A stretch of 64,000 nt of DNA, taken from the NCBI GenBank assembly GCA_014138725.1, contig JACJID010000005.1:124001-188000 (forward strand), read 5' to 3'. Shown in pieces: positions 55,965 to 63,999 of this stretch. Numbering within the stretch: position 1 is the stretch's first letter; every line of letters begins with the position of its first letter. The DNA comes from Kutzneria viridogrisea. GTDB lineage: Bacteria > Actinomycetota > Actinomycetes > Mycobacteriales > Pseudonocardiaceae. The notes beneath the pieces are model-generated. The model searched no databases, was not told the origin of the DNA, and saw only the letters and a list, made by a program, of their open reading frames with translations. A program made the position numbers and the translations under genes.

Positions 55965-57254
55965 TCAGCGGACCGGGCTGAGCCGTCCCCGTCGCCCGTC
56001 CGGCTCGGGGCGGTTGCCCTCGCCCTCGCCGTCGGCGGCCGGGTCGTCCTGCACCACGGCCAGCACCGGTCGCACGCCGGGGCTGAACTTCGGCACCCGC
56101 ATGGTGACCTTCATGCCCGCGTCGGGCGCGGTCTCCACCATGAGCGCGTAGTCGTCCCCGAACACCGTGCGCATCCGGTTGTTGATGTTGCCGATGCCCA
56201 CGTGGGCCCCGGTCTTGTGCGCGTCCTTGAGGTCGTCCAGCAGCAGGTCGGCGTCCATGCCGATGCCGTCGTCCTCCACGCTGATCAGCGCCTCGCCGCC
56301 GTTGTCCTGCGCGACCACGGTGACCGTGCCGCCGCCCGGCTTGTTGGCCAGCCCGTGCCGCACCGCGTTCTCCACCAGCGGCTGCACCACCAGGAACGGC
56401 ACGACCACGTTGAGCACCTCCGGGGAGATGCGCAGGCGCACGTTGAGCCGCTCGTTGTAGCGAGCGCGCTCGATGGTCAGGTAGCGGTCGACGTTGCGCA
56501 GCTCCTCGGCCAGCGTGGTGAACAGGCCGTTGGTGCGGAAGGAGTACCTGGTGAACTCGGCGAAGTCCTGCAACAGCTCGCGGGCGTGCTCGGGGTCGGT
56601 GCGTACCAGTGAGCCGATCGTGTTCAGCGCGTTGTAGACGAAGTGCGGGGAGATCTGCGCCCGCAGCGCCTTGACCTCGGCCTGCATCAGCCGCTGCCGG
56701 TGCTCCTGCAACTCGCCCAGCTCCAGCTCGGTGCACACGAAGCGGGCGACTTCCAGGGACATCCGGTACAGCCGCTTGCTGCCGACCCCGCCGACGATGA
56801 TCAGCGCGCCCCTGGTCTTGTTCTCCACGGTCAGCGGCACGATCACCGCCTGGCGCATCTTGCACTGGCCCTTGTCGTTGCACTCCAGCGTGTCGTGCTC
56901 GACGAACTCGCGCTTCTCCCCGCTGATCGCCTTGGCGATGGCGTCCTGCAGGTCCACGTAGTGCTCGTTGGCGTCACCGTCCCAGGACAGCAGCGCACCG
57001 CGCTCGTCGGTCATGCCGACCGCCACGCACTTGAGCAGCTCGACCAGGTTCTTGCACGCCTTGTCGGCTGCGTCGGGCGTGAGACCTTCCCGCAGGTCCG
57101 GTGCGGCCTTGGACATGCGGTGCAGCGCATCGGCGACGGCCTCGTCCACGGACGTGCTCACCCGCCGTGCGCGGCACAGGAGCACGAAGAGCCCGAGCAC
57201 GGCGAGCGTCGCGATGATGCCGAGCACTGTCTGCTCGGTCAGGAGCTCGACCAC
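55965..57254 (-). CDS. LytS/YehU-type sensor histidine kinase
   Basis: 429 aa. One membrane helix (~9-27) is followed by a GAF-like sensor region (~55-190; it contains LKCVAVGMTDERGALL and a CNDKGQCK pair of Cys), then the PF06580 kinase domain with phosphoacceptor His in AQISPHFVYNALNTIGSLV (~205-223) and ATPase motifs LVENAVRHGLANKPGGG and VEDDGIGMD. The ~45-residue tail is Pro/Gly/Asp-rich. LytS-type kinases without many membrane helices can sense a cytoplasmic or membrane-near metabolite. It likely controls the SSS transporter with the LytTR regulator. GTG 57254 is divergent from lutA. Confidence 0.92.
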   Translation of the reverse strand: MVELLTEQTVLGIIATLAVLGLFVLLCRARRVSTSVDEAVADALHRMSKAAPDLREGLTPDAADKACKNLVELLKCVAVGMTDERGALLSWDGDANEHYVDLQDAIAKAISGEKREFVEHDTLECNDKGQCKMRQAVIVPLTVENKTRGALIIVGGVGSKRLYRMSLEVARFVCTELELGELQEHRQRLMQAEVKALRAQISPHFVYNALNTIGSLVRTDPEHARELLQDFAEFTRYSFRTNGLFTTLAEELRNVDRYLTIERARYNERLNVRLRISPEVLNVVVPFLVVQPLVENAVRHGLANKPGGGTVTVVAQDNGGEALISVEDDGIGMDADLLLDDLKDAHKTGAHVGIGNINNRMRTVFGDDYALMVETAPDAGMKVTMRVPKFSPGVRPVLAVVQDDPAADGEGEGNRPEPDGRRGRLSPVR

Positions 57255-57398
57255 CAGGCAATGCTGCGCTGAACCGGGCCGGTCGGCAAGCTCCCTTCAG
57301 GCTGACGGCACCCGCTGATCGGTGAACGGTCGACTACTTTGCGTCCGGACCGATCGCTCCGGTAGACATCCGATGATTTGGCAGGCAGGGTGGTCGGC
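57255..57398. promoter_or_regulatory. Divergent promoter region between LytS and lutA
   Basis: TTGCGT (57337-57342) and TAGACA (57361-57368 region) with ~18 nt between are a possible lutA promoter. No perfect regulator palindrome is evident; ACCGATCG and TCGGTGAACGGTCGA repeats are present. LytTR direct repeats could not be identified by eye. Confidence 0.3.
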
Positions 57399-58133
57399 GT
57401 GCCAGGAGCCCCACGGGTCGGGTTGTTCGCCACCTGCCTGACCGACACCTTCTTCCCCGCGACGGCCCGTGCCGTGGTGCGGCTGCTGGAGCGGCTGGGC
57501 TGCACGGTCGAGTTCCCCATGGAGCAGACCTGTTGCGGGCAGATGCACTACAACACCGGTTACCGGGACGCGGCCAGGCCGCTGGCAGCCGACTACGCGC
57601 GCACCTTCGCGGGCTACGACGCGGTGGTCGCGCCCTCGGGCTCCTGCGGGGGCATGATCCGCGAGGTGCACCCCGAACTGCACGGCAGCGCCCCTGCGTT
57701 CACCCACACGTACGAACTGTCCGAGTTCCTGGTGGACGTGCTCGGCGTGACCGATGTCGGCGCCTACTTCCCGCACCGGGTCACCTACCACCCGACCTGC
57801 CACTCGCTGCGCATGCTCGGCGTCGGCGACAAGCCGCTGGAGCTGCTGCGCGCGGTGCGCGGCATCGACCTCGTCGCGTTGCCGGAGGCCGAGTCCTGCT
57901 GCGGTTTCGGCGGCACCTTCGCGGTGAAGAACGCCGACACCTCCACGGCGATGCTCGGCGACAAGATGCGCTGCGTGCTGGACACCGGCGCCGAGGTGCT
58001 CAGTGCGGGCGACAACTCCTGCCTGATGCACATCGGCGGCGGCCTGTCCCGGCTGCGCACCGGCGTGACCACCCTGCACCTCGCGGAGATCCTTGCCAGC
58101 ACTGAGGAGGAGCCTTGGGCACCAACCCGGTGA
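57399..58133 (+). CDS. lutA: L-lactate utilisation protein LutA
   Basis: 244 aa, the standard LutA length. The two CCG domains are visible: EQTCCGQMHYNTGYRDAARP (~44-63) and AESCCGFGGTFAVKN (~165-179), each with CCG and conserved Cys that probably carry iron-sulfur centres. With LutB and LutC it oxidises L-lactate to pyruvate. GTG 57399 fits family length; GTG 57390 is an alternative. First of a tightly overlapping lutABC operon. Confidence 0.94.
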   Translation: MPGAPRVGLFATCLTDTFFPATARAVVRLLERLGCTVEFPMEQTCCGQMHYNTGYRDAARPLAADYARTFAGYDAVVAPSGSCGGMIREVHPELHGSAPAFTHTYELSEFLVDVLGVTDVGAYFPHRVTYHPTCHSLRMLGVGDKPLELLRAVRGIDLVALPEAESCCGFGGTFAVKNADTSTAMLGDKMRCVLDTGAEVLSAGDNSCLMHIGGGLSRLRTGVTTLHLAEILASTEEEPWAPTR

Positions 58134-59539
58134 CCTGGCTGGGCACCCCGGCCTTCCCGGTGGCGGCACGTGCCGCGCTGGGCGACACGCAGCTGCGGCG
58201 CAACCTGCGCAAGGCCACGCACACGATCCGCGACAAGCGGGCCAAGGCCGTCGAGGAACTGCCCGACTGGCAACAGCTCCGGCTCGCGGGTGAGGCGGTC
58301 AAGGACGAGGTCCTGTCCAACCTGGACACCTACCTCGAGCGCTTCGAGGCCGCCGTCACGGCGCGCGGTGGGGTGGTGCACTGGGCCCGGGATGCCGCGG
58401 AGGCCAACGAGATCGTGCTCCGGCTCACCCGTGCCGCGGGGGCCGAGGAGGTGGTGAAGGTCAAGTCCATGGCCACCGCCGAGATCGGGCTGAACGAGGC
58501 GCTCGAGGCAGGCGGGGTGCGCGCCGTGGAGACCGACCTCGCCGAGTTGATCGTCCAGTTGGGACACGACAGGCCCTCGCACATCCTGGTGCCCGCGATC
58601 CACCGCAACCGCTCGGAGATCAGGGAGATCTTCCAGCGGGAGATGGCCGAGGCGCCGGCCTCCGACGAGCCGCGCGCACTGGCCGAGGCGGCGCGCCGGC
58701 ACCTGCGGGCGAAGTTCCTGTCCGCCAGGGTCGCCGTGTCCGGGGCCAACTTCGGTGTCGCCGACACGGGTTCGGTGGTCGTGGTCGAGTCCGAGGGCAA
58801 CGGCCGCATGTGCCTGACCCTGCCGGAAGTGCTGATCACCGTGATGGGCATCGAGAAGCTGGTGCCCAGCTGGCGCGATCTCGAGGTGTTCCTGCAACTG
58901 CTGCCGCGCTCGTCCACCGCGGAGCGGATGAACCCGTACACCTCGGTGTGGACCGGGGTCACGCCCGGCGACGGACCTCAGCAGTTCCACCTCATCCTGC
59001 TGGACAACGGGCGCACCGACGCGCTGGCCGACCGCGCCGGCAGGCAGGCCCTGCGCTGCATCCGGTGCTCCGCCTGCCTGAACGTGTGCCCGGTGTACGA
59101 GCGGACCGGCGGCCAGGCGTACGGCTCGGTGTACCCGGGACCGATCGGCGCCATCCTCACCCCGCAGCTGGTCAACGACATGCACGACAAGCAGGCCGCC
59201 TCGCTGCCCTACGCATCCTCCCTGTGCGGGGCCTGCTTCGAGGTCTGCCCGGTGCGCATCAACATCCCCGAGGTGCTCGTGCACCTGCGGGCGAAAGCCG
59301 TGCAGGCCAAGGGGAAACGCACGCCCGAGGCGATGGCCATGGCCGCGCTCGGCTGGGTGCTCGCCGACCCGAAGCGCTACGAGGCCGCGCAGAAGGCCGG
59401 TTCGCTGGCCCGGTACCTGGCCCGCGGCGGCCGGATCAGCGCACTGCCCTGGCCCGGCTCGAAGTGGACCGCCGCCCGCGACGTGCCCGCGCCGCCCGCG
59501 GAGTCGTTCCGGAGTTGGTGGAGGCGAACCCGTGGCTGA
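58115..59539 (+). CDS. lutB: L-lactate utilisation iron-sulfur protein LutB
   Basis: 474 aa. The N-terminal ~290 residues form a LUD domain (EEVVKVKSMATAEIGLNEAL, GVADTGSVVVVESEGNGRM). Two 4Fe-4S ferredoxin-type motifs follow: CIRCSACLNVCPVYE (~313-327) and CGACFEVCPVRINIPE (~370-385). It starts at TTG 58115, fixed by GAGGAGGAG just upstream, overlapping lutA by 19 nt. Part of the lactate-oxidising complex. Confidence 0.95.
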   Translation: MGTNPVTWLGTPAFPVAARAALGDTQLRRNLRKATHTIRDKRAKAVEELPDWQQLRLAGEAVKDEVLSNLDTYLERFEAAVTARGGVVHWARDAAEANEIVLRLTRAAGAEEVVKVKSMATAEIGLNEALEAGGVRAVETDLAELIVQLGHDRPSHILVPAIHRNRSEIREIFQREMAEAPASDEPRALAEAARRHLRAKFLSARVAVSGANFGVADTGSVVVVESEGNGRMCLTLPEVLITVMGIEKLVPSWRDLEVFLQLLPRSSTAERMNPYTSVWTGVTPGDGPQQFHLILLDNGRTDALADRAGRQALRCIRCSACLNVCPVYERTGGQAYGSVYPGPIGAILTPQLVNDMHDKQAASLPYASSLCGACFEVCPVRINIPEVLVHLRAKAVQAKGKRTPEAMAMAALGWVLADPKRYEAAQKAGSLARYLARGGRISALPWPGSKWTAARDVPAPPAESFRSWWRRTRG

Positions 59540-60152
59540 TGCCCGCAGCACCGTGCTCGGCAGGATCCGGTCCGCGCTGGCCGACCGGCCCGCACCCGTG
59601 ACGATCCCTCGCGACTACCACGCGAGCCGCCCGCTCGGCGACCTGCTCGCACTGGCCGCCGAACGGATCGCCGACTACCGCGCCGAGGTGCACGCCGTCA
59701 CCGCCGACGCGCTGACCAGCACCATCGCCGCCCGGCTCGCCGCCCGCGGGGCCCGGCGAGTCATCGGACCTGTGGACCTGCCGCCCGCCTGGCAGGTACC
59801 CGGGGTCGACTGGCTGCTCGACTCCCCGACGCTGTCGATCGGTGAGCTGGACGGGTCCGACGGCGTGCTGACCGGGTCCGCCGTGACCATCGCCGAGACC
59901 GGCACCATCGTGCTGGACGCCGGGTTCGCCCAGGGCCGCCGTGCGCTGACCCTGTTGCCCGACTACCACCTGTGCGTCGTGCTCGCCTCGCAGGTCGTCG
60001 GCACCGTGCCCGAGGCACTGGCCCGGCTCGACCCGCTGCGCCCGCTCACCTTCATCAGCGGGCCCTCGGCCACCAGCGACATCGAACTGGACCGGGTCGA
60101 GGGCGTGCACGGCCCACGCACCCTGGAGGTCGTGCTGGTCACCGACGCCTGA
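59532..60152 (+). CDS. lutC: L-lactate utilisation protein LutC
   Basis: 206 aa, single LUD domain. VTIAETGTIVLDAGFAQGRR (~117-136), DYHLCVVLASQVVGTVPEAL, and the end block TFISGPSATSDIELDRVEGVHGPRTL are diagnostic of LutC/YkgG. It completes the LutABC set. GTG 59532 overlaps the end of lutB by 8 nt. The gene is convergent with the Fpg/Nei gene, 16 nt away. Confidence 0.95.
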   Translation: MADARSTVLGRIRSALADRPAPVTIPRDYHASRPLGDLLALAAERIADYRAEVHAVTADALTSTIAARLAARGARRVIGPVDLPPAWQVPGVDWLLDSPTLSIGELDGSDGVLTGSAVTIAETGTIVLDAGFAQGRRALTLLPDYHLCVVLASQVVGTVPEALARLDPLRPLTFISGPSATSDIELDRVEGVHGPRTLEVVLVTDA

Positions 60153-60168
60153 TCACGGGGCTGGCGCC

Positions 60169-61035
60169 TCACTTCAGCAGGCGGGAGAGCCTGCGGTCGG
60201 CGAGGGGCTTGCCGCCGGTCTGGCAGGTGGGGCAGTACTGGAAGGACTTGTCGGCGAAGGACACCTCCCGCACGGTGTCCCCGCACACGGGGCAGGGCAG
60301 GCCGGTGCGGGCGTGCACGCGCAGGCCGGAGCGCTTCTCCCCCTTGAGCCGGGCGGCGCCCTGGCCGACGGAGCGCTGTACGGCGTCACCGAGCACGGAG
60401 GTCATGGCCTCGTGCAGGCGGTCGACGGCCTCCTCGGACAGCTTGCCCGCGGTGGCGTACGGGGAGAGCCGTGCGGTGTGCATGATCTCGTCGGAGTAGG
60501 CGTTGCCGATCCCGGCGAGCAGGGACTGGTCGGTCAGCGCGGTCTTGAGGCGCTCGGTGCGACCGGCCAGCAGGGCGGCGAGCGCCTCGCGGTCCAGCGA
60601 GAGCGCGTCGGGGCCGAGCCGGGCGATGCTGGGGACTTCCTGCGGGTCGGCGACGACCCACACGGCGAGGCCCTTCTTGGTACCGGCCTCGGTCAGGTCG
60701 AACCCGGGGCCGGTGCCGGGCGGCCCGAGGTGCACGCGCAGCGCGAGCGGACCCTTGCCGCCGGGTCGGGGCGGGGCCGCGGCGAGCGTGTCCGCCCAGC
60801 GCAGCCAGCCCGCCCTGGCCAGGTGCACGACCAGGTGCAGGCCGTCGCAGTCCAGGTCGAGGTGCTTGCCGTGCCGTCCGGCACCGGTGACCGCCCTGCC
60901 GTGCAGCGCGGTCCACGGCGGGCTCGCGGTCTTGAGCACGGACAGGGACGCGACGTCGAGCCGGGCGACGGTGCGCCCGACGGCGTGCTCGCGCAGGTGG
61001 TGGGCGAGTGCTTCTACCTCGGGAAGCTCAGGCAC
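60169..61035 (-). CDS. Fpg/Nei-family DNA glycosylase
   Basis: 288 aa. Directly after the start lies PELPEVEALAHHL, giving the catalytic N-terminal Pro and Glu. GAGRHGKHLDLDCDG holds the beta-elimination Lys (~57), the H2TH region has LLAGIGNAYSDEIMH (~175-189) and a C-terminal zinc finger is complete: CPVCGDTV...CPTC (~250-272). It excises oxidised bases and nicks the strand. The subgroup resembles actinobacterial Nei rather than MutM, but I cannot assign it firmly. GTG 61035 is fixed by the requirement for Pro at position 2. Confidence 0.92.
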   Translation of the reverse strand: MPELPEVEALAHHLREHAVGRTVARLDVASLSVLKTASPPWTALHGRAVTGAGRHGKHLDLDCDGLHLVVHLARAGWLRWADTLAAAPPRPGGKGPLALRVHLGPPGTGPGFDLTEAGTKKGLAVWVVADPQEVPSIARLGPDALSLDREALAALLAGRTERLKTALTDQSLLAGIGNAYSDEIMHTARLSPYATAGKLSEEAVDRLHEAMTSVLGDAVQRSVGQGAARLKGEKRSGLRVHARTGLPCPVCGDTVREVSFADKSFQYCPTCQTGGKPLADRRLSRLLK

Positions 61036-61049
61036 CTGCCCAGTATCAC

Positions 61050-61487
61050 CTAGTCGACCGGTTGCAGCGGCCCGTCCACGTTGGGCAGCGAGTAGACCTC
61101 GATGTTGCGGGCCACCTTGGCTGCCTCGTTGCGCACGTTGAGCACGCCGCGCACCGTGCCGACCCAGCGCTCCGGCGGGTGCTCGTCGAGGTCGCCGGGG
61201 GTCTCCGCGACGATGGTCCACGGCCTGCGCAGGGCCCAGCGGGCCGGGAAGAACAGGAAGACCAGGGCCAGGGCCAGCAGCAGCCACGCGGGCACGACCA
61301 CACCGGCCGGTGTCCAGACGATCAGCACGATGGCCAGGATCGCCAAGATCATGATCATGCCGATGCCGGGGCCGTGCCCACCGGCGACATCGTGCTCGAA
61401 GTCGTCAGCGGTGTCGGTGTTCGCCCACGACATCCGCGCGCGAACGGTCCACATCCGCCCGTCCGCACCCCGTACCAGGCGCGTCAT
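61050..61487 (-). CDS. Small two-helix membrane protein, unknown family
   Basis: 145 aa. A cytoplasmic N-terminus is followed by two adjacent membrane helices (~42-60, IGMIMILAILAIVLIVWTP, and ~65-84, VVVPAWLLLALALVFLFFPA), then a soluble C-terminal part (RWALRRPWTIVAETPGDL, RWVGTVRGVLNVRNEAAK). I do not recognise a family. ATG 61487 is placed by GAGGAGG 5 nt upstream; GTG 61490 is an alternative. It ends 14 nt before the Fpg/Nei gene on the same strand, so cotranscription is likely. Confidence 0.75.
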   Translation of the reverse strand: MTRLVRGADGRMWTVRARMSWANTDTADDFEHDVAGGHGPGIGMIMILAILAIVLIVWTPAGVVVPAWLLLALALVFLFFPARWALRRPWTIVAETPGDLDEHPPERWVGTVRGVLNVRNEAAKVARNIEVYSLPNVDGPLQPVD

Positions 61488-61650
61488 CACCGCCTCCTCG
61501 CGATCGCTGCCTCGACACTGGAGCGTGCCTCAACGGTAGCGCGAGACGGTTGGGCCCGAAGGGTGAAACTGCCTTGCACCAGGACTCCGTCCGGGTCGAC
61601 TTCACTGCACAGCGTCACGGCGCATTCTGTCGGTATTGCGCCGATCGCGC

Positions 61651-63180
61651 TCAGTGACCCCGGTCACCTTCCCCGTTCGGGCTGGTCGGCGGCGGTGTGG
61701 TGGTCACCGTCGGCGTCGTGGTCGTGGTCGTCGGGACCGCCGTCTTGGTCGGCGCGGGTTTGCCGGTGCCCTTGGTCGGCTTCGGCTTGCCCGTCGTGGT
61801 CGGCTTGGTCGTCGGCGTCGGCTTCGTGGTGGTCGTCACCGGGATCACCATGATGGTCGGCCCGGTGATCACCGTTTCCTCGGTGGGATCGCCGGGGTCG
61901 ACCGGCCGCTCCAGCACCGTCACCCCCGGGTCGGTGCTCACGGTGGTGTGCTGAAGGCCGTCGTCCCCGGTCCCGCTGCGCCAGGTCGGCTGGTCCACCG
62001 AGGACTGCTGCTGATTGTTGGACGCGATCTGCTGGATGCCGCCAGTCGAGGGCCGCCGCTGGGCCTGACCACCGCCGGTGCCCCCCGGCGCCGAGGGCAC
62101 CTGGGTGGCCGCGATCGCGGTGCCGGGGCCGTTGGCGCCGGTCGGCTGGCCGGGCGAGTCCTGCACGGTGGTCGGCAGGCAGACCTGCGCCTCGTTCTGG
62201 TCGCTACTCGGCTTGGGGATGGACAGGTTCGTGCTGGACAGCCAGGGCCCGATCGTGAGCCCGAAGACGCCAACGGCGGCCACGGCACCAGCGGTCAGCA
62301 CCAGCTTGAGCCGGGCGGCGAACACGGCGCTTTTCGCGAACAGGCCCGAGGTCACCGCGCCGACACCGGCGCCTCCGGCGGCGACGTGCGTGACGGTCGC
62401 GGCCAGGCCGACCCCGACCGCGGGCAGCAGCAGTCCGGCGTGTGCCCGCAGGCTGGAGCAGACCTCGCTCAACTCGCCCTGTAGCGACTGGCAGGACTCG
62501 CAGCCGCGCAGGTGGGCTCGGATCCGCCTGCCCTCGACGCCCTTGATCGTGCCCGCGGTGTAGGCCCCGAGCTTGTCCCGGACCGAGCGGCAGCCCGTGG
62601 CGCCGTGCTCCTCGGACAGGTGGGCCTGCAGGTACGCGGCGCGCAGGCCTTCCCGCGCCCGGCGGGCCAGCGCGGCGGTCGCGTTCGCGCTCAGCCCGAA
62701 GTGCGGGGCGACCACGGCCGGCCGCTCGCCCTCCACCTCGACCTGCCACAGCACGCTGCGCCAGCGCTCGGGCAGGCTGGTGAACGCCCTGGTGATCAGC
62801 GTGCTCTCGGCCAGCCGGGTCGAGGTGTCCGCGCACGGCTCCGCACGGCGGTTGAGCTCCTCGTCCTCGACCGGGACGTCCCTGCGCCGCGCGCTCCACT
62901 CCCAGGAGACGCGGCGGGCAACTGTTAAAAGGTAAGTGCGGACGTGGTCGGTGGGCCCGGATCCCCTGCGCAACGCCTGGAGCACCCGGAAGAAGGCCTC
63001 GGCGGTCAGGTCCTCGGCCTCGGCGGCATCCCTGACCTGCTGCATCGCGAATCTGCGCACGGCGTCGGCGTGCCGCGAGAACAGCTGACCGAAGGCGCTG
63101 TCATCGCCTGCTCGCAGCCGGTCCAGCAGCGCGCGGTCGTCCTCGGACCTCCCCGCAGACGGGCGGCTGAACTCTGCCAT
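61651..63180 (-). CDS. ECF sigma factor fused to a zinc-finger anti-sigma-like membrane tail
   Basis: 509 aa, far longer than ordinary ECF factors. Residues ~15-185 are a sigma factor: sigma2 (FGQLFSRHADAVRRFAMQQV, AEDLTAEAFFRVLQAL) and sigma4 (LPERWRSVLWQVEVEG, HFGLSANATAALARRAREGL). A zinc-finger anti-sigma-like motif follows in RRIRAHLRGCESCQSLQGEL (~225-244; HxxxCxxC). Hydrophobic stretches lie at ~256-285 and a likely membrane helix at ~292-312. The ~190-residue tail beyond is Ser/Thr/Pro/Gln-rich, predicted outside the cell. It resembles ECF subgroups with C-terminal fused regulators that hold sigma at the membrane until released. ATG 63180 follows GGGGCGGAG. Confidence 0.85.
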   Translation of the reverse strand: MAEFSRPSAGRSEDDRALLDRLRAGDDSAFGQLFSRHADAVRRFAMQQVRDAAEAEDLTAEAFFRVLQALRRGSGPTDHVRTYLLTVARRVSWEWSARRRDVPVEDEELNRRAEPCADTSTRLAESTLITRAFTSLPERWRSVLWQVEVEGERPAVVAPHFGLSANATAALARRAREGLRAAYLQAHLSEEHGATGCRSVRDKLGAYTAGTIKGVEGRRIRAHLRGCESCQSLQGELSEVCSSLRAHAGLLLPAVGVGLAATVTHVAAGGAGVGAVTSGLFAKSAVFAARLKLVLTAGAVAAVGVFGLTIGPWLSSTNLSIPKPSSDQNEAQVCLPTTVQDSPGQPTGANGPGTAIAATQVPSAPGGTGGGQAQRRPSTGGIQQIASNNQQQSSVDQPTWRSGTGDDGLQHTTVSTDPGVTVLERPVDPGDPTEETVITGPTIMVIPVTTTTKPTPTTKPTTTGKPKPTKGTGKPAPTKTAVPTTTTTTPTVTTTPPPTSPNGEGDRGH

Positions 63181-63442
63181 CTCCGCCCCTCTCGCCCAGG
63201 TCGGCGCCGTCCCTCACTGGGAAAGGCCACCGAAAGTGTGAGGTACGACCCCACTATCAGGTGTAACCAAACGTAACAGGGGTAGGCAACCCCAGTTGTT
63301 CATACTGGGAGGACAAGTCGGCCTCATACCGCCGATCGGCCTCACACGGTCGTGCTGACCACGGGTGTCGGACCGGTCACGGCTCGACGTCAGCTTCGCG
63401 CCCCCGGCCGGAGAAGGCCCTCCCCGTGAGTAGCCTTCTCTC
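63181..63442. promoter_or_regulatory. Divergent control region of the fused sigma factor
   Basis: 262 bp without a gene. It holds a CCCAGT-N7-ACTGGG inverted repeat (63291-63309) and a direct repeat TCGGCCTCA (63318-63326 and 63336-63344). On the minus strand GGTTAC followed 14 nt later by TCGTAC might be an autoregulated ECF promoter (weak). TAGCCT (63431-63436) precedes the next start by 6 nt. Confidence 0.4.
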
Positions 63443-63829
63443 GTGGTGGAGTGGCGTGGTGAGGCGTCGGCGCGGTTCCCCGAACTGCGCGACTACCTCG
63501 AACGCGACTCGTGGTCCTGCCACGTCTTCCTGTTCGAGGTGCTGCAACTCGCGGTGGACGCGCACCGGGCGGCCGACGAGGACCTGTTGAACCGGTCCTA
63601 CGGCTTCGCCCAGTGGTGCTTCGACCAGCCGGGCGGCTTCCTGTCCAACGCCGCGGTGGTCAGCTTCTACGAGCACGTCTTCGACGCGTGGGAACTGCGA
63701 CACGAGGTCGCCGACCGGCTGTCCCCCGCCGTCACGGCGAAGGTCCGCCCGCTGTGGGAGTGGCGGCTGCCCGCGGACCGGTTGGCCGAGGTGGACCGGC
63801 TGTTGGGGGTCGCGGGACACCCCGCGTGA
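63443..63829 (+). CDS. Small unknown soluble protein (DUF7674-like)
   Basis: 128 aa, acidic, helical and rich in aromatic residues (YGFAQWCFDQPGGFLSNAAV, YEHVFDAWELRHEVADRL). It may belong to a DUF family of small immunity-like proteins, but I cannot name it with certainty. GTG 63443 has a TAGCCT hexamer 6 nt upstream and no ribosome site, so it is probably leaderless. It is divergent from the sigma factor and 43 nt before tRNA-Gly. Confidence 0.65.
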   Translation: MVEWRGEASARFPELRDYLERDSWSCHVFLFEVLQLAVDAHRAADEDLLNRSYGFAQWCFDQPGGFLSNAAVVSFYEHVFDAWELRHEVADRLSPAVTAKVRPLWEWRLPADRLAEVDRLLGVAGHPA

Positions 63830-63849
63830 AGGCACCCCTCGGCATGGGA

Positions 63850-63855
63850 TATGCT
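63850..63855 (+). promoter_or_regulatory. -10 element (TATGCT) of tRNA-Gly
   Basis: TATGCT ends 17 nt upstream of the tRNA 5' end. A convincing -35 hexamer is not visible. Confidence 0.4.
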
Positions 63856-63872
63856 GTGCACAGCACGGCGTT

Positions 63873-63945
63873 GCGGACGTAGCGCAGTTGGTAGCGCATC
63901 ACCTTGCCAAGGTGAGGGTCGCGAGTTCGAGTCTCGTCGTCCGCT
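63873..63945 (+). tRNA. tRNA-Gly (anticodon GCC)
   Basis: 73 nt. The acceptor stem GCGGACG/CGTCCGC pairs perfectly with discriminator T. The D arm has GCGC...GCGC around AGTTGGTA. The anticodon stem TCACC/GGTGA holds the loop TTGCCAA with anticodon GCC (Gly, reading GGC/GGT, the dominant glycine codons in such GC-rich genomes). The T arm GCGAG-TTCGAGT-CTCGT is intact. CCA is not encoded. Confidence 0.95.
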
Positions 63946-63951
63946 CGTGTC

Positions 63952-63999
63952 CGAGGGGCCTGTCTTCGTGGAGAGCACGAAGACAGGCCCCTCGCTTTT
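63952..63999 (+). terminator. Rho-independent terminator of tRNA-Gly
   Basis: A perfect 19-bp stem (63952-63970 with 63976-63994) with a 5-nt loop GAGAG is followed by CTTTT. It starts 6 nt after the tRNA end; unusually long and strong. Confidence 0.9.
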
